Shown: positions 54,297 to 62,444, counted from the stretch's first letter. The stretch: 64,000 nucleotides of DNA from Desulfoprunum benzoelyticum (GCF_014201505.1 NZ_JACHEO010000010.1:10924-74923); one strand, 5' to 3'. Program-made: numbers and translations. Notes: generated by a model from the letters alone, not told the origin.

Positions 54297-54398
54297 CGCC
54301 TCCACAAATGACGCCTTGCCGATGAGAGAGCCGCGGCACGAACGATAGACGCAACAAAGTTTGTCGAAAAATCAGCGGCATTGGAAGGGTGTCCATAA

Positions 54399-54474
54399 TC
54401 CTCGGTAGCTCAGTCGGTAGAGCGGGTGGCTGTTAACCACCTTGTCGGCGGTTCGAATCCGTCCCGGGGAGCCA
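54399..54474 (+). tRNA. tRNA-Asn (anticodon GTT)
   Basis: 76 nt with encoded CCA. Seven-pair acceptor (TCCTCGG with CCGGGGA, one U-G), D-arm TAGCTCAGTCGGTAGAGC, anticodon GTT at 54432-54434 in loop CTGTTAA, and T-loop GGTTCGAATCC. Confidence 0.97.
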
Positions 54475-54483
54475 GAATTTTTC

Positions 54484-54515
54484 AAGGCCCGATTTTTCAA
54501 TCGGGCCTTTCTTTT
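54484..54515 (+). terminator. Terminator after tRNA-Asn
   Basis: Perfect 11-bp stem AAGGCCCGATT with AATCGGGCCTT, four-base loop, then TCTTTT. It separates tRNA-Asn from tRNA-Pro. Confidence 0.85.
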
Positions 54516-54521
54516 GACAGT

Positions 54522-54599
54522 CGGGGCGTAGCGCAGCCTGGTTAGCGCGCCTGCCTTGGGAGCAGGAGGTCGAGTGTTCGAATCACTCCGCCCCGACCA
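54522..54599 (+). tRNA. tRNA-Pro (anticodon TGG); integration target
   Basis: 78 nt with CCA. Acceptor CGGGGCG with CGCCCCG, anticodon TGG at 54557-54559 in loop CTTGGGA, T-arm GTGTTCGAATCAC. The last 47 bp (54553-54599) recur at 62597-62643, marking it as the attachment gene of the neighbouring element. Confidence 0.97.
54553..54599 (+). repeat. attL: 47-bp direct repeat of the tRNA-Pro 3' end
   Basis: From the anticodon stem to CCA, identical to 62597-62643. The full tRNA is preserved on this side. Confidence 0.95.
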
Positions 54600-55155
54600 T
54601 TGAAATTACAGCAAATTTTCTAATATTTTCTTTTCCGATAGGTCGGGAAAATTCAGTTTGTCCACCTTTTGTCCACCTTTTTGAGGTGATGGACAGGTAT
54701 TTTACCATCCCTCCGCCGCCGTCCATGATCGTGGTCAGGTGTAACCGGCTCAGTCTTGAGCGGGTTCCCACCTTGTTCGCCACCTCCTTCTTGGTCCCCG
54801 TTGATTGTTCGCTGTCTTCTGCTCCATCCGGTTGTTCTATTTGTTCGTTACGAACACATAGATTTTTCTCTGTCGTGCTTCCGATCACTCTTTGACGCAA
54901 CGCAACCCCGCTGACCCGATCCCCCGGAGCCGCAGTCTCGTTGATCTTGTCGGCAAGAACCCCCAGCGCCTTGCCTGCCAGGTCTCGGGAATCGCCTTTG
55001 ACCTGCTCCGGTAAATTTACCGGGGCTGCTTTTGCAGCGGCGTTGTTCTGCGTGGCTATCATCCTCTCCCGCGCCTGCCGGTCGTAGAGGTCACGGGCAC
55101 GGGCGGCAACGGGCGCAAGTTTGCACTGGTCACTAAACGCAACTTTGCTGTCAGC
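54583..55155 (-). pseudogene. Remnant of a ParB/HTH-like regulator at the left end of the element
   Basis: Between a stop at 55156-55158 and attL. The first part (QCKLAPVAARARDLYDRQA, then VKGDSRDLAGKALGV) matches the C-terminal region of phage/plasmid ParB-like or replication regulators, where the motif normally continues into a second helix; here it becomes unrelated LADKINETAAPGD. No proper start or ribosome site. The frame runs into the tRNA-Pro end, a sign it is not a functional gene. Confidence 0.35.
54658..54683. repeat. Left arm-type repeat (26 bp)
   Basis: Two tandem copies of TTGTCCACCTT plus TTTG; identical and in the same orientation to 62445-62470. Position just inside attL suits an integrase arm-binding site. 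Confidence 0.8.
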
Positions 55156-55351
55156 TCAACACTGAGCCCAAGTTTGCGCCCAGTTCGGCAACCTCCCCAT
55201 TTTTGGGGACGTCTCGGCATGACTCCGCAAATCTGCGGGCATCTCATCGGCGTGACTGACCTGTCCCTGTAGCGTCGATTATGCGTGATATGCTTACCTG
55301 TTGATCGTGTAAACGGCAAACGCTCAAAATAAGGCTATCCTGCTGCTTATT

Positions 55352-55552
55352 TCAGCCTGTTTCGTGTGCCAGTGTGCAATGTGTGTGCAATGGTGGGGTT
55401 CGGGTGGGTGGTCGCCGCCGGTCGCCAGAAATAGAAAAGGCCGGAGTTCCGCTCCATCCTACGGCTTCGGCGGCTAGGTCGCGGGTATTTCCGGAATCCA
55501 CTTCTGCAACGTGTTGCAGAAGTTCCGTCCTCTGCCCTTGCCTATTCCCCAT
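55352..55552 (-). pseudogene. Second RDLA-motif fragment
   Basis: 66 codons; RTELLQHVAEVDSGNTRDLAAEAVGWSGT resembles the same regulator family as the neighbouring remnant (RDLAGKALGV), but the rest is low-complexity Pro/Thr. A 24-base palindrome lies inside it. Probably a decayed fragment, possibly of the same ancestral gene. Confidence 0.3.
55500..55523. repeat. 24-bp near-perfect palindrome
   Basis: Arms ACTTCTGCAAC (55500-55510) and GTTGCAGAAGT (55513-55523) are perfect complements around GT. It lies upstream, on the plus strand, of the element's operon terminator. Function unknown. Confidence 0.7.
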
Positions 55553-55574
55553 AGCCTCTTCAATCCGCCGGGCA

Positions 55575-55612
55575 CAAAAAAGGCCGGTAGCAGATCTCTC
55601 CGCCCCGGCCTT
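55575..55612 (-). terminator. Terminator of the element's leftward operon
   Basis: On the minus strand AAGGCCGG (55612 to 55605) pairs with CCGGCCTT (55586 to 55579 region), followed by a T-run corresponding to the A-run at 55575-55580. It lies 35 bp past the last small gene. Confidence 0.75.
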
Positions 55613-55646
55613 GGTCCTGCTTTGCCCTCCAGGGCGGTGCAGGGTG

Positions 55647-55877
55647 TTACTCCATCATCAACTCGTTAAGCCTCTGCCGCCTGCGGAGGATGTCGAGACG
55701 CCAGTCTGCCTTCTGCGTACTGACCCGCCCGACACACGGGAACTTCTGCCCTCGGTACCAAACAAAACGACCATCACGGCTTTTGAAGAGGTCCGGGTTT
55801 TTTTGGATCGCGTCGCTTGGAATAGCGTTGCGGTCATAGGAGGGCGGGGTTCGTGATCCGTTCGCGAATTCTTTCAT
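55647..55877 (-). CDS. Small hypothetical protein of the element
   Basis: 76 aa, not recognised. GAGGTGAATC precedes the ATG. Sequence contains KSRDGRFVWYRGQKFPCVGRVSTQKADWRLDILRRRQRLNELMME, with a basic/aromatic middle and helical, charged C-terminus. Last gene before the terminator. Confidence 0.5.
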   Translation of the reverse strand: MKEFANGSRTPPSYDRNAIPSDAIQKNPDLFKSRDGRFVWYRGQKFPCVGRVSTQKADWRLDILRRRQRLNELMME

Positions 55878-55885
55878 GATTCACC

Positions 55886-56059
55886 TCATCCATGTAGAAT
55901 CTGATTTTTGAGCAATCGCGCCCGCAGTTCTAAAACCTCAATCCGTGCCTCGGTCTCCGCAAGTGCAGCCTTCCGCCGCTCTCTGATCCGCTCAACCCTG
56001 GCCTGTCCAGCTCCAAAAATTTCACCTCTGCGTTGTAGACCATCCGCTGCTGTTTTCAT
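55886..56059 (-). CDS. Small helical hypothetical protein of the element
   Basis: 57 aa from the ATG at 56059 with GAGGTGA six bases upstream. Almost entirely charged helix (VERIRERRKAALAETEARIEVLELRARLLKNQILHG), a likely coiled coil. Lies 8 bp before the next small gene. Function unknown. Confidence 0.5.
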   Translation of the reverse strand: MKTAADGLQRRGEIFGAGQARVERIRERRKAALAETEARIEVLELRARLLKNQILHG

Positions 56060-56069
56060 GATTTCACCT

Positions 56070-56627
56070 CTATTGAATTGAAGAAAGATAGCCAGCTGAC
56101 CTGGCCTCTTGGAAAAATTGACTGATACGGCTGTTGTCGTCATCCAGCGTTCCCACACCGTGAAAAACTGTCGGGACCAGGTGGCCCGCATAGGCGATGT
56201 CCGCCTGAAAGAGCTGGTCGCGGAAATCCTTCTCCGCCTGCATTGCCGCATCCAAGGCCATCGCCGCATCAGCAACCCGCTGAACGATTTTTCGATACTG
56301 CGGTTTCAGCTCTCGGCAGATTTCGGCGGACAGCTTGGCTCGAAGATCCTTCATCGCTCGCTCGTGGATCTCAACGGCCTTCAGAACAACCCGCTTGCGC
56401 CCGTGAAGTTCGTTGAGCCGCTTTTCGTAGCCTTCGCCGGTCGGTGCAACTGCCTGACCTCCAGACAACAGGATTTCGGCGGCGGCGGTCAGTTTATCGA
56501 CTCCGGAAGGTTTGCTCCTGCTGTAAAGCTCGGTAAGCTCCGCCTCGATCCGGTCGCGCTCGGTCTTCAGCTCGTTGAGTTTGGCCTCGGCTTCGGTCCA
56601 TTCCTTGTAATCGGTCAGTTTCTTCAT
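56070..56627 (-). CDS. Coiled-coil hypothetical protein of the element
   Basis: 185 aa. Residues about 1-60 and 75-150 are highly charged helices (EWTEAEAKLNELKTERDRIEAELTELYSRS; DAAMALDAAMQAEKDFRDQLF), the end is more globular. GAGGTATCGAAA precedes the ATG. No recognised family. Such proteins next to a small terminase gene often belong to packaging or capsid redirection in satellites, but that is only context. Confidence 0.6.
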   Translation of the reverse strand: MKKLTDYKEWTEAEAKLNELKTERDRIEAELTELYSRSKPSGVDKLTAAAEILLSGGQAVAPTGEGYEKRLNELHGRKRVVLKAVEIHERAMKDLRAKLSAEICRELKPQYRKIVQRVADAAMALDAAMQAEKDFRDQLFQADIAYAGHLVPTVFHGVGTLDDDNSRISQFFQEARSAGYLSSIQ

Positions 56628-56701
56628 TTTCGATACCTCATGTTTGTTTGGGGGTTTTGGCTGTGCCCGATATGGACATAGCCATAATTCGAGGGCGGTG
56701 A

Positions 56702-57154
56702 CTACTGGACACGAGTTCCGGGAATAAGATCATCATCGCCGTCGGTGTCGCGGGCCTCGCGTGCTAGGCTGTTCTTCCGCGCCTGGTCGCCGCTTCGACC
56801 GCTTGTCGCCAATGAGTGAACCTGGATTAACCGGGAGATAGCCAAAGATCGCCTGACAAACATGTCGAGCAAGTCATGCCTGGCATTTTTCTTGCCGTCT
56901 ACTATGTCACCCTCTTTACGAATATCGCCTTGCAGGGATCGAATATCGGCCATTGTCCGCGCAAGAATCCCGGCAAAAATCAAATCTGTCGCGCTCCAGG
57001 CATCAGAACGTTTTGAAAGGATAATCGAATTCCAGAAGTGCAAGTCGCTCTCTCGGAGATCTTCCGGCGGTTCCGGTAATGCCCGGACTGCGGCCCGGAA
57101 AAGTTTTCCCTGTTCGGAAATGCTGTTTGCAGGGGCGGTCTTTCGTTTGGACAT
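56702..57154 (-). CDS. Probable phage small terminase subunit (TerS-like)
   Basis: 150 aa. PPEDLRESDLHFWNSIILSKRSDAWSATDLIFAGILARTMADIRSLQGDIRKEGDIV...RHDLLDMFVRRSLAISRLIQVHSLATSGRSGDQARKN has the layout of phage TerS proteins that recognise the packaging site: a W-centred helical start, a middle helical pair, and a Gly-rich end before a charged tail. GAGG lies eight bases before this ATG; the upstream GTG is less likely. The large ATPase subunit is absent, as in satellites that hijack a helper phage's packaging. Confidence 0.6.
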   Translation of the reverse strand: MSKRKTAPANSISEQGKLFRAAVRALPEPPEDLRESDLHFWNSIILSKRSDAWSATDLIFAGILARTMADIRSLQGDIRKEGDIVDGKKNARHDLLDMFVRRSLAISRLIQVHSLATSGRSGDQARKNSLAREARDTDGDDDLIPGTRVQ

Positions 57155-57266
57155 ATTTTTCACCTCGTTTTGGTAGGATTTTGCAGCATGCGTTGTCGTT
57201 CGGGCTGGGGATCGGTCGCCAGCGTTGTCGGCGTCAGAGATGCAACGTGCCCCCGGTCCCTCGCCA

Positions 57267-57455
57267 TCACTCCGCCGCCGCCTGCCGTTGCTCTATCAGC
57301 CTCTGCCTGATCTCGGTCAGCGTGGCGGCAACCTCCGCCGATAGTTTGCCCAACGCGGTCTTGATCTCAACAAGGTCCGGTTCTCCGCCATGTATCAATC
57401 TCGTCACCGCTTCAGCCTCTTTGAACATCCATGCTGCTCTCTCAGTCAATTGCAT
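57267..57455 (-). CDS. Small helical protein of the element
   Basis: 62 aa, not recognised. Its start lies inside the last 10 bases of the primase gene, with GAGG seven bases upstream, so it is coupled. Mostly helix (LGKLSAEVAATLTEIRQRLIEQRQAAAE). Confidence 0.5.
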   Translation of the reverse strand: MQLTERAAWMFKEAEAVTRLIHGGEPDLVEIKTALGKLSAEVAATLTEIRQRLIEQRQAAAE

Positions 57456-58507
57456 TTTCGTACCTCATCGATTGAGTTTGTCCGGATTTCCGGAAAAAAA
57501 TCGTTCTCGCCGTTGTCATGCTCTGCTGTGATTTCATCGCAGTAAAGATCCACCGCCGCAGAGATCCAGATATTCAGGTCCATGCCTTGCAGATAGGCAT
57601 CAGTGATATCCTTGCCAAGCTCCGCCGGTACCATTGCCCGGAAGGAGTTGTGCATCTCATCCAGCCATTGCCTTGCCGCCTTCGAGCCGGGGTCGTCGGT
57701 ATCCATCGCTATCAGAACGACCGGGCACTCGTTCAATTGCATCACCAGCTCGGCGGCGATACTGGAATCAGGCTTTATGGATGTCGTTCCAGTGGCGACG
57801 ACATAGACCGGCCTGCGGATCTCTTGGCAAAGGAGAATGGCATCCAGCTCGCTTTCGACGATGACGGCGACATTCTCGTAGGGGTCGCCTATCGTCAATG
57901 GCGATGATGATGATCCGGGTAAAACGTGGTAGCGGCCATAATCGCCGGGATTGTTGCGCCTGATACGAATCCGCCCTGGTCCGGGTATCGTCAAGCCGGA
58001 AGGGATAAGCATTTTCTTTCCTGTCTCCGGTAGGCCCCATTTTCCCCGCTCATCGAAAACATCGCGGTCAATCCATCCGAGCCTGAATTTCTTTGCGGTC
58101 TCCCGGTTAAGCCCTCGCTCGGTCTCCAACCAATTCAATGTTTCATCGTTGCGGAGAAGACGGTCATGCGCCCATGTCGTCAATTGATCGGCCTTCTTGA
58201 GCCATATATCGGAGGGTGGCGTAATCGGTGCGCTGCGGTCATCCTGACGAATTTTCCGCGTAACAGGTTCATCGATATGCTTACCGACAAACTCGGCGGC
58301 TTCTCGGTATGGCATCGCTCTGAATTTCCGCAGGTACTCGATTGTATCGCCGGAGATATCACATTGACGGCACCAGTACCGCGCATTGCCATCGGTGCGG
58401 ACGATGAATCGATCTCTCCCACCGCAGGCCGGGCAAGAGGAAGCGTACTCGTTCGGGCCTTTCCGCTTTGCAAGGAATCCGTCACTTTCGAGTAGGGTTG
58501 TCAGCAT
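57446..58507 (-). CDS. Zinc-finger/Toprim primase of the element
   Basis: 353 aa from MLTTLLESDG with GGAGG seven bases upstream. A CHC2-like zinc finger with C25, C28, C46 and C49 (CPACGGRDRF, YWCRQC), then a Toprim fold (VAVIVESELDAILLCQE; VVLIAMDTDDPGSKAARQW). The two together indicate a DnaG/P4-alpha type primase making primers for replication of the element. The next gene upstream is a D5-type helicase, which in P4 is fused to the primase. Confidence 0.85.
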   Translation of the reverse strand: MLTTLLESDGFLAKRKGPNEYASSCPACGGRDRFIVRTDGNARYWCRQCDISGDTIEYLRKFRAMPYREAAEFVGKHIDEPVTRKIRQDDRSAPITPPSDIWLKKADQLTTWAHDRLLRNDETLNWLETERGLNRETAKKFRLGWIDRDVFDERGKWGLPETGKKMLIPSGLTIPGPGRIRIRRNNPGDYGRYHVLPGSSSSPLTIGDPYENVAVIVESELDAILLCQEIRRPVYVVATGTTSIKPDSSIAAELVMQLNECPVVLIAMDTDDPGSKAARQWLDEMHNSFRAMVPAELGKDITDAYLQGMDLNIWISAAVDLYCDEITAEHDNGENDFFPEIRTNSIDEVRKCN

Positions 58508-58652
58508 GGGAATGCCTCCTTGCCTGGCAAAGAAAAAACCAGCTTGGACCGCGATGGTCCGCGTCCCATTGCATTGCACCCTCTACTTATATATTTACTT
58601 AAAACCTCAAGTATCTCCTGCAATGGTAATGTCCGTGGACCACTGTGGACCG

Positions 58653-60137
58653 CTAGCATAAACTTACCCCTTGGTACATCCTTTGCCGCCCGTCGAAAGT
58701 TCTTGGTCGAACCAGTGACAATCCTGGAATCGCCGCTCTAAGGTCACGCCCGAAACTCTGTAAATTCCCCGGATAATCGCGCCCTTGATCTTCACACCAG
58801 GCACACCAGGCGGTGTAAAGTGATTTCGCGCTGACAGTATGCTCCGGGCCTTGCACGCACTTTTCCCTGAGAAAAGCAGATATGGGACTCGCCAGATCCG
58901 CCAATTCTTGTATGGCTTCTTTGCCGTTGTCCGGCTGGATGAAAAAACCGCGCCTGTTTAATCGGTCGAGACCGTCAAGACTCCAATTCAGGATAGCTGG
59001 TAATTCCCTCATCAGGCGTTTGGTAAGTCCATGATCCTCTTGCCCGAGAAAAGATTTTTTCATCGTCAGCAGGATAAACCGCGACGGTAGCGCGCCGCTT
59101 GCATCTGCAAGTCTGGGAATCTCATTTGAAAAGATCACAAACCGGACCTGCAACGGCCCGTTGTAGTCAGACAGAAATTTCCGGGGCACTCCCTGGTGAT
59201 CTTCGCCGGAGATAGACAGCAGACGCTCTGCTATCGCCGCTTGGTCGGCTTTGCTGGATAGTCTGGCGTCTGATATGATCGCCGCCTTTTTACCGATCAG
59301 CCCGGCAAGGCCGAATTGTTGCGCCAGGCTTCCAAGTGTCGGGGCGCATACATTGTCCGGCCCGAGTAACGCGGTCATGATCCGGCCTACCGTCCCCTTG
59401 CCGCTTCGCATTGGTCCAACGATAGAAAATATTTTCTGCTGTGATGTGTCGGCGGTGAGAAGGTAGCCAATGATCTCCTGCAAGCAGTCTATGGCCTGTC
59501 GGTCATCCGGCCATATCGACTCAAGGAATTTTAGCCACTCAGCCGGATCTGCGGCGTCCCGGTCATAGGAAAATGGGAGACTGTTCAGGGTGAAAAAATC
59601 CGGTGTCGGCTCAATAAGCTGCCTGTTGTCGATATCAAGCAGACCGTTCTTGACAGCCAGGTATTCCCGGTAATCGCTGCCGGAGATGAAGCATGGTGGC
59701 TTGAGGGTGTCGGGTAGATTTACCGTTGCGCGTAAAGCCTCAAGGATCTCGCCTACGCGATTTCGGTTGGGATTGTATGGCTGAATTGCTTCAGTTTTCG
59801 GGTTTATGACCTTGGCACCTTCAAGAAAACGATAGATATCCGCTTTGACGTCATCAGTGGTTTTTTCCTGATAGGCAGATCCGGTGTATTCATAAAGGCA
59901 ACTTTGCCAGTAAATTTTCTTTCGCCCGGTCCCGGAAAACTTCTTTGCGGCGTCAAGCGGGTTCTGATAGTAGAGGATTAAACCCTTTTTACTTCCCGCC
60001 GGAGATGCCGAGCCTTTGGCCTTTTTGGTGGTGGTCTTCTGTTTCTCTCCACCAGGGGGGTGTCGGCGTTTCTCGTCGGCCATCGCTTGCCGCATCTTTG
60101 CCTTGAGGTCTTCCTTTGAAAACGCTTCGGCGTTCAT
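58653..60137 (-). CDS. D5/P4-type superfamily 3 helicase of the element
   Basis: 494 aa from MNAEAFSKEDL, which follows AGGGGG; an upstream TTG is less likely. Walker A in IFSIVGPMRSGKGTVGRIM, Walker B and sensor region in LIGKKAAIISDARLSSKADQAAIAERLLSISGEDHQGVPRKF, FIFSNEIPRLADASGALPSRFILLTM, and a D5_N-type region before it (LEFL-like WLKFLESIWPDDRQAIDCLQEIIGYLLT). It is the replicative helicase. Its ATG overlaps the stop of a 48-aa frame (ATGA). Confidence 0.88.
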   Translation of the reverse strand: MNAEAFSKEDLKAKMRQAMADEKRRHPPGGEKQKTTTKKAKGSASPAGSKKGLILYYQNPLDAAKKFSGTGRKKIYWQSCLYEYTGSAYQEKTTDDVKADIYRFLEGAKVINPKTEAIQPYNPNRNRVGEILEALRATVNLPDTLKPPCFISGSDYREYLAVKNGLLDIDNRQLIEPTPDFFTLNSLPFSYDRDAADPAEWLKFLESIWPDDRQAIDCLQEIIGYLLTADTSQQKIFSIVGPMRSGKGTVGRIMTALLGPDNVCAPTLGSLAQQFGLAGLIGKKAAIISDARLSSKADQAAIAERLLSISGEDHQGVPRKFLSDYNGPLQVRFVIFSNEIPRLADASGALPSRFILLTMKKSFLGQEDHGLTKRLMRELPAILNWSLDGLDRLNRRGFFIQPDNGKEAIQELADLASPISAFLREKCVQGPEHTVSAKSLYTAWCAWCEDQGRDYPGNLQSFGRDLRAAIPGLSLVRPRTFDGRQRMYQGVSLC

Positions 60138-60280
60138 CGCCGCCCCCTCTGCCGGGCCTGTGTCCGGCGAATGGATCGTTGCCAAGCGGGGAGGAATGTG
60201 CTACATTGTAGGCATCGATGGTTCTTGTTTTGTGCGCCGGATCTCTGGGGAAAGAGGTCCGGCGTTTTGTTTTTTCTCAT
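60134..60280 (-). CDS. Possible 48-aa leader peptide before the helicase
   Basis: Reads MRKNKTPDLFPQRSGAQNKN..., begins right after the AlpA-like gene with GGAGG nine bases upstream, and its TGA overlaps the helicase ATG (ATGA). No homology known. The predicted plus-strand RNA at 60214-60276 is antisense to most of it, so translation here may control the helicase. Confidence 0.4.
   Translation of the reverse strand: MRKNKTPDLFPQRSGAQNKNHRCLQCSTFLPAWQRSIRRTQARQRGRR
60179..60276 (+). ncRNA. Predicted small antisense RNA with own promoter and terminator
   Basis: Promoter TTGCCA (60179-60184), 17-bp spacer, TACATT (60202-60207); expected start near 60214. Terminator: 12-bp stem 60235-60246 with 60253-60264 (one U-G pair), six-base loop, then TTTTGTTTTTT. 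The product would be about 55-62 nt, opposite to the helicase operon leader. Reminiscent of P4 CI RNA control but the RNA itself is only predicted. Confidence 0.5.
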
Positions 60281-60284
60281 GGCC

Positions 60285-60533
60285 TCATGCCTCCGCGACG
60301 TCAAGCTCTCGGGACGCTGCAAGACCATTCAGCCAGGCGTCAAATTCTGACTCAAACCAGCCGCAGGAGTTCCCACCAAGACGAACACGCCTTGGAAATT
60401 TACCGGCTTTTTCCATTCGCCAGATGGTCGGGTCTGACAGTCCGGATCGGCTCAATACTTCAGGCTTGCGGAGAATTCTGTCGAAGCAATGTTTAGGAAG
60501 GGTTTGCTTGTCGGGGGAAGGGAGTGTCTGCAT
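60285..60533 (-). CDS. AlpA-like DNA-binding regulator/excisionase
   Basis: 82 aa. FDRILRKPEVLSRSGLSDPTIWRMEKAGKFPRRVRLGGNSCGWFESEFDAWL is a complete AlpA/MerR-type winged-helix domain (I-R-E-V...GLS--T-YR----G-FP--V-LG---VGW---EV-AW pattern). AlpA proteins activate excision genes and control replication in satellites. GAGG lies seven bases before the ATG. Confidence 0.88.
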   Translation of the reverse strand: MQTLPSPDKQTLPKHCFDRILRKPEVLSRSGLSDPTIWRMEKAGKFPRRVRLGGNSCGWFESEFDAWLNGLAASRELDVAEA

Positions 60534-60615
60534 TTCGCTACCTCACGGTTAAGGTTCAACATGTGCTGCTCTATGCTGAACACAATAACTCTATGAAATA
60601 GCTTGAAAAAGAGAC

Positions 60616-60632
60616 GCAACTATACAGGTTGC
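60616..60632. promoter_or_regulatory. Inverted repeat upstream of AlpA-like gene
   Basis: GCAAC-N7-GTTGC. A second one, GTTCA (60554-60558) with TGAAC (60577-60581), lies closer to the start. Both are candidates for operators of the AlpA-like or integrase control, unproven. Confidence 0.4.
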
Positions 60633-60651
60633 ATCATCCTACGATGTGGTA

Positions 60652-61215
60652 TTACTTGTGAGTGTTGTACCATTTTTTGAGGGTTAGAATCGGGTCTTTA
60701 GACACGAATCCCCATCTTGAATTGATCTTGTCGTAAGCGTATTGACAGGCTTCCTCGATTGTTTCCAATGGGTGCTCTCGCAACCAATTGACGATGTGAG
60801 CGATAGCCTCCCGCCGGATCACAGCAAGCCTGTATTGACTCATCCCTTGACGACCGCCGCGGCATGGGGTTTTCTTTGCCTTGAATCCCAGGCACTCGCC
60901 TAGCTCGTCGGGTCCGGCATCGGTGGCGGTCAGGCGGTCCGCTGTCTGGTCGAGATAGCGCATAACCCATTCTGGAATTGGCCATTTGTCCCGCCTGCAA
61001 AGCATGAAAATGTCCCAGGCGTGCATTGGGTTTCCGTCTTTGCGATACTCCACCTCTGCATCATCGATTAACGCCCTGTGTCGATCATTCCAAGCCTGTT
61101 GTTTGCGAATAATGAATTGTATTGAATTTTCAATGGAATCATCGTCTTTAGAAAATTTCTCGGCAGACTCCATGTAGATCGGCAATTCCTTTTCCTTCCT
61201 GTTTCGATTCGCCAT
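60652..61215 (-). CDS. Hypothetical protein between integrase and AlpA-like genes
   Basis: 187 aa, not recognised. Charged, mostly helical (IENSIQFIIRKQQAWNDRHRALIDDAEVEYRKDGNPMHAWDIFMLCRRDKWPIPEWVMRYLDQTADRLT), then YRLAVIRREAIAHIVNWLREHP. It starts 8 bp after the integrase stop, so shares the operon. Confidence 0.65.
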   Translation of the reverse strand: MANRNRKEKELPIYMESAEKFSKDDDSIENSIQFIIRKQQAWNDRHRALIDDAEVEYRKDGNPMHAWDIFMLCRRDKWPIPEWVMRYLDQTADRLTATDAGPDELGECLGFKAKKTPCRGGRQGMSQYRLAVIRREAIAHIVNWLREHPLETIEEACQYAYDKINSRWGFVSKDPILTLKKWYNTHK

Positions 61216-61223
61216 GATTGCCC

Positions 61224-62426
61224 CTATCTCGTCGCAAAACGCTTGAATTCAATAACCTTGCCCCGTTCTGCCTCTTCTATGCCTAATATCCGGCGTAAAG
61301 CACGATTCCATTTATCAAGTGCCTGTCGTTTCTCCGCGTCGTATCCGTGCCGGTTATAGACGGCCATGATCCCTTGTAGTTTGTGCCCGAGAACACGCTC
61401 GGCAACAACATCGTCAATACCGATCTCCGCAAGCCGGGTGCGTACCGTCCGCCGCAGGTCATGGGGAGTGAATTGTTCCTTGAATCCGATTTGTTGCCAG
61501 TGGCGAGAGACACCCTTGGAAAGTGTATGCGTTCTGGTTTGGCTCCCATCGCCCCGTGGTGATGAAAAAACGAAGGGGTGCCCTCCAGTGTATGGCCGCG
61601 CCTGTTCGATGACCTCTAAGGCCATATCGGTTAACGGGACGCTATGAGCTTCGCGCCCCTTCATTTTCCCCGCAGGGATATTCCACGTTCCGTCTGAAAT
61701 TTCCTCCCATGCCATGCCGCATACCTCGCCCGGTCGCTGTCCGGTCAGGAGTATCATTTTCAACGCCAGTTTTGTGACGTGGAACATATCTATCGATTCA
61801 TTGTTCAGGTCGAGAGCATCCCAAAGCATTTTTATTTCATCGTTTGCAAGTACTCGCGCCCTGGCCTGTTCCGGTTTCTTCTTCAATCCAACCAATGGCG
61901 AGTGTTCAAGTATCCCTCTCTCGGCTGCAAAGTTGAGCATCCGCACAAGTACACCTTGAAGCCTGTTTGCCGCCACGGGTGCCCTATCGCGGACATTATC
62001 CAAGAGCAGAACAGCATCCCGCCGGGTAATGGATGAAATCTTACGGGTTCCCCATGCTGGAATAATATCCTTGGTCAGCAACCGTTTCCGTTCCTTGCCG
62101 GAGGGAGTGTGTTTCAGTTCCATGTCCCAATACTCGGAAAGAAGATCCATCACAGTAGGTGCTGCTTTTTCTTCCGCCGCATGGATGATCCGCCGTTCCC
62201 TCAGTGTTCTTGGTCCGCTTTCCTTCGCGCTTCTCTTGAGGGCGTTTCTGTTTTCCTCGCATTTCTCTTGCGTCCAACCTTCGGAGAGCCAACCCATGGC
62301 CTCTTCAACTCGTTTCCCGTCAATCCGGTAGTGAATGACATAGTACCTGTCAGGTTTGATCCCGTGCTTTCTGGTCGGGTGTTCTCTGTAGCGGATTCCT
62401 GGCCCCGCTGTTTTCCATTTTGTCAT
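61224..62426 (-). CDS. int: Tyrosine integrase of the element
   Basis: 400 aa from MTKWKTAGPGIRYRE with GAGGGG seven bases upstream; a TTG five codons earlier is less likely. N-terminal arm-binding and core-binding domains, then the catalytic domain with R (TGQRPGEV), HxxR (PHDLRRTV), GH (RVLGHKLQG) and tyrosine in AVYNRHGYDAEKR. Full length. It sits at the attR end with an arm-site copy immediately upstream; it should recombine the tRNA-Pro end. Confidence 0.95.
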   Translation of the reverse strand: MTKWKTAGPGIRYREHPTRKHGIKPDRYYVIHYRIDGKRVEEAMGWLSEGWTQEKCEENRNALKRSAKESGPRTLRERRIIHAAEEKAAPTVMDLLSEYWDMELKHTPSGKERKRLLTKDIIPAWGTRKISSITRRDAVLLLDNVRDRAPVAANRLQGVLVRMLNFAAERGILEHSPLVGLKKKPEQARARVLANDEIKMLWDALDLNNESIDMFHVTKLALKMILLTGQRPGEVCGMAWEEISDGTWNIPAGKMKGREAHSVPLTDMALEVIEQARPYTGGHPFVFSSPRGDGSQTRTHTLSKGVSRHWQQIGFKEQFTPHDLRRTVRTRLAEIGIDDVVAERVLGHKLQGIMAVYNRHGYDAEKRQALDKWNRALRRILGIEEAERGKVIEFKRFATR

Positions 62427-62444
62427 GTCTTTACCCCTCAAAAG

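Noticed and set aside
55100-55200. CRISPR-like short repeats (GCAAGTTTGC, AACTTTGC)
   Set aside because: Irregular spacing, too few copies and no cas genes; they fall in the decayed regulator frame.
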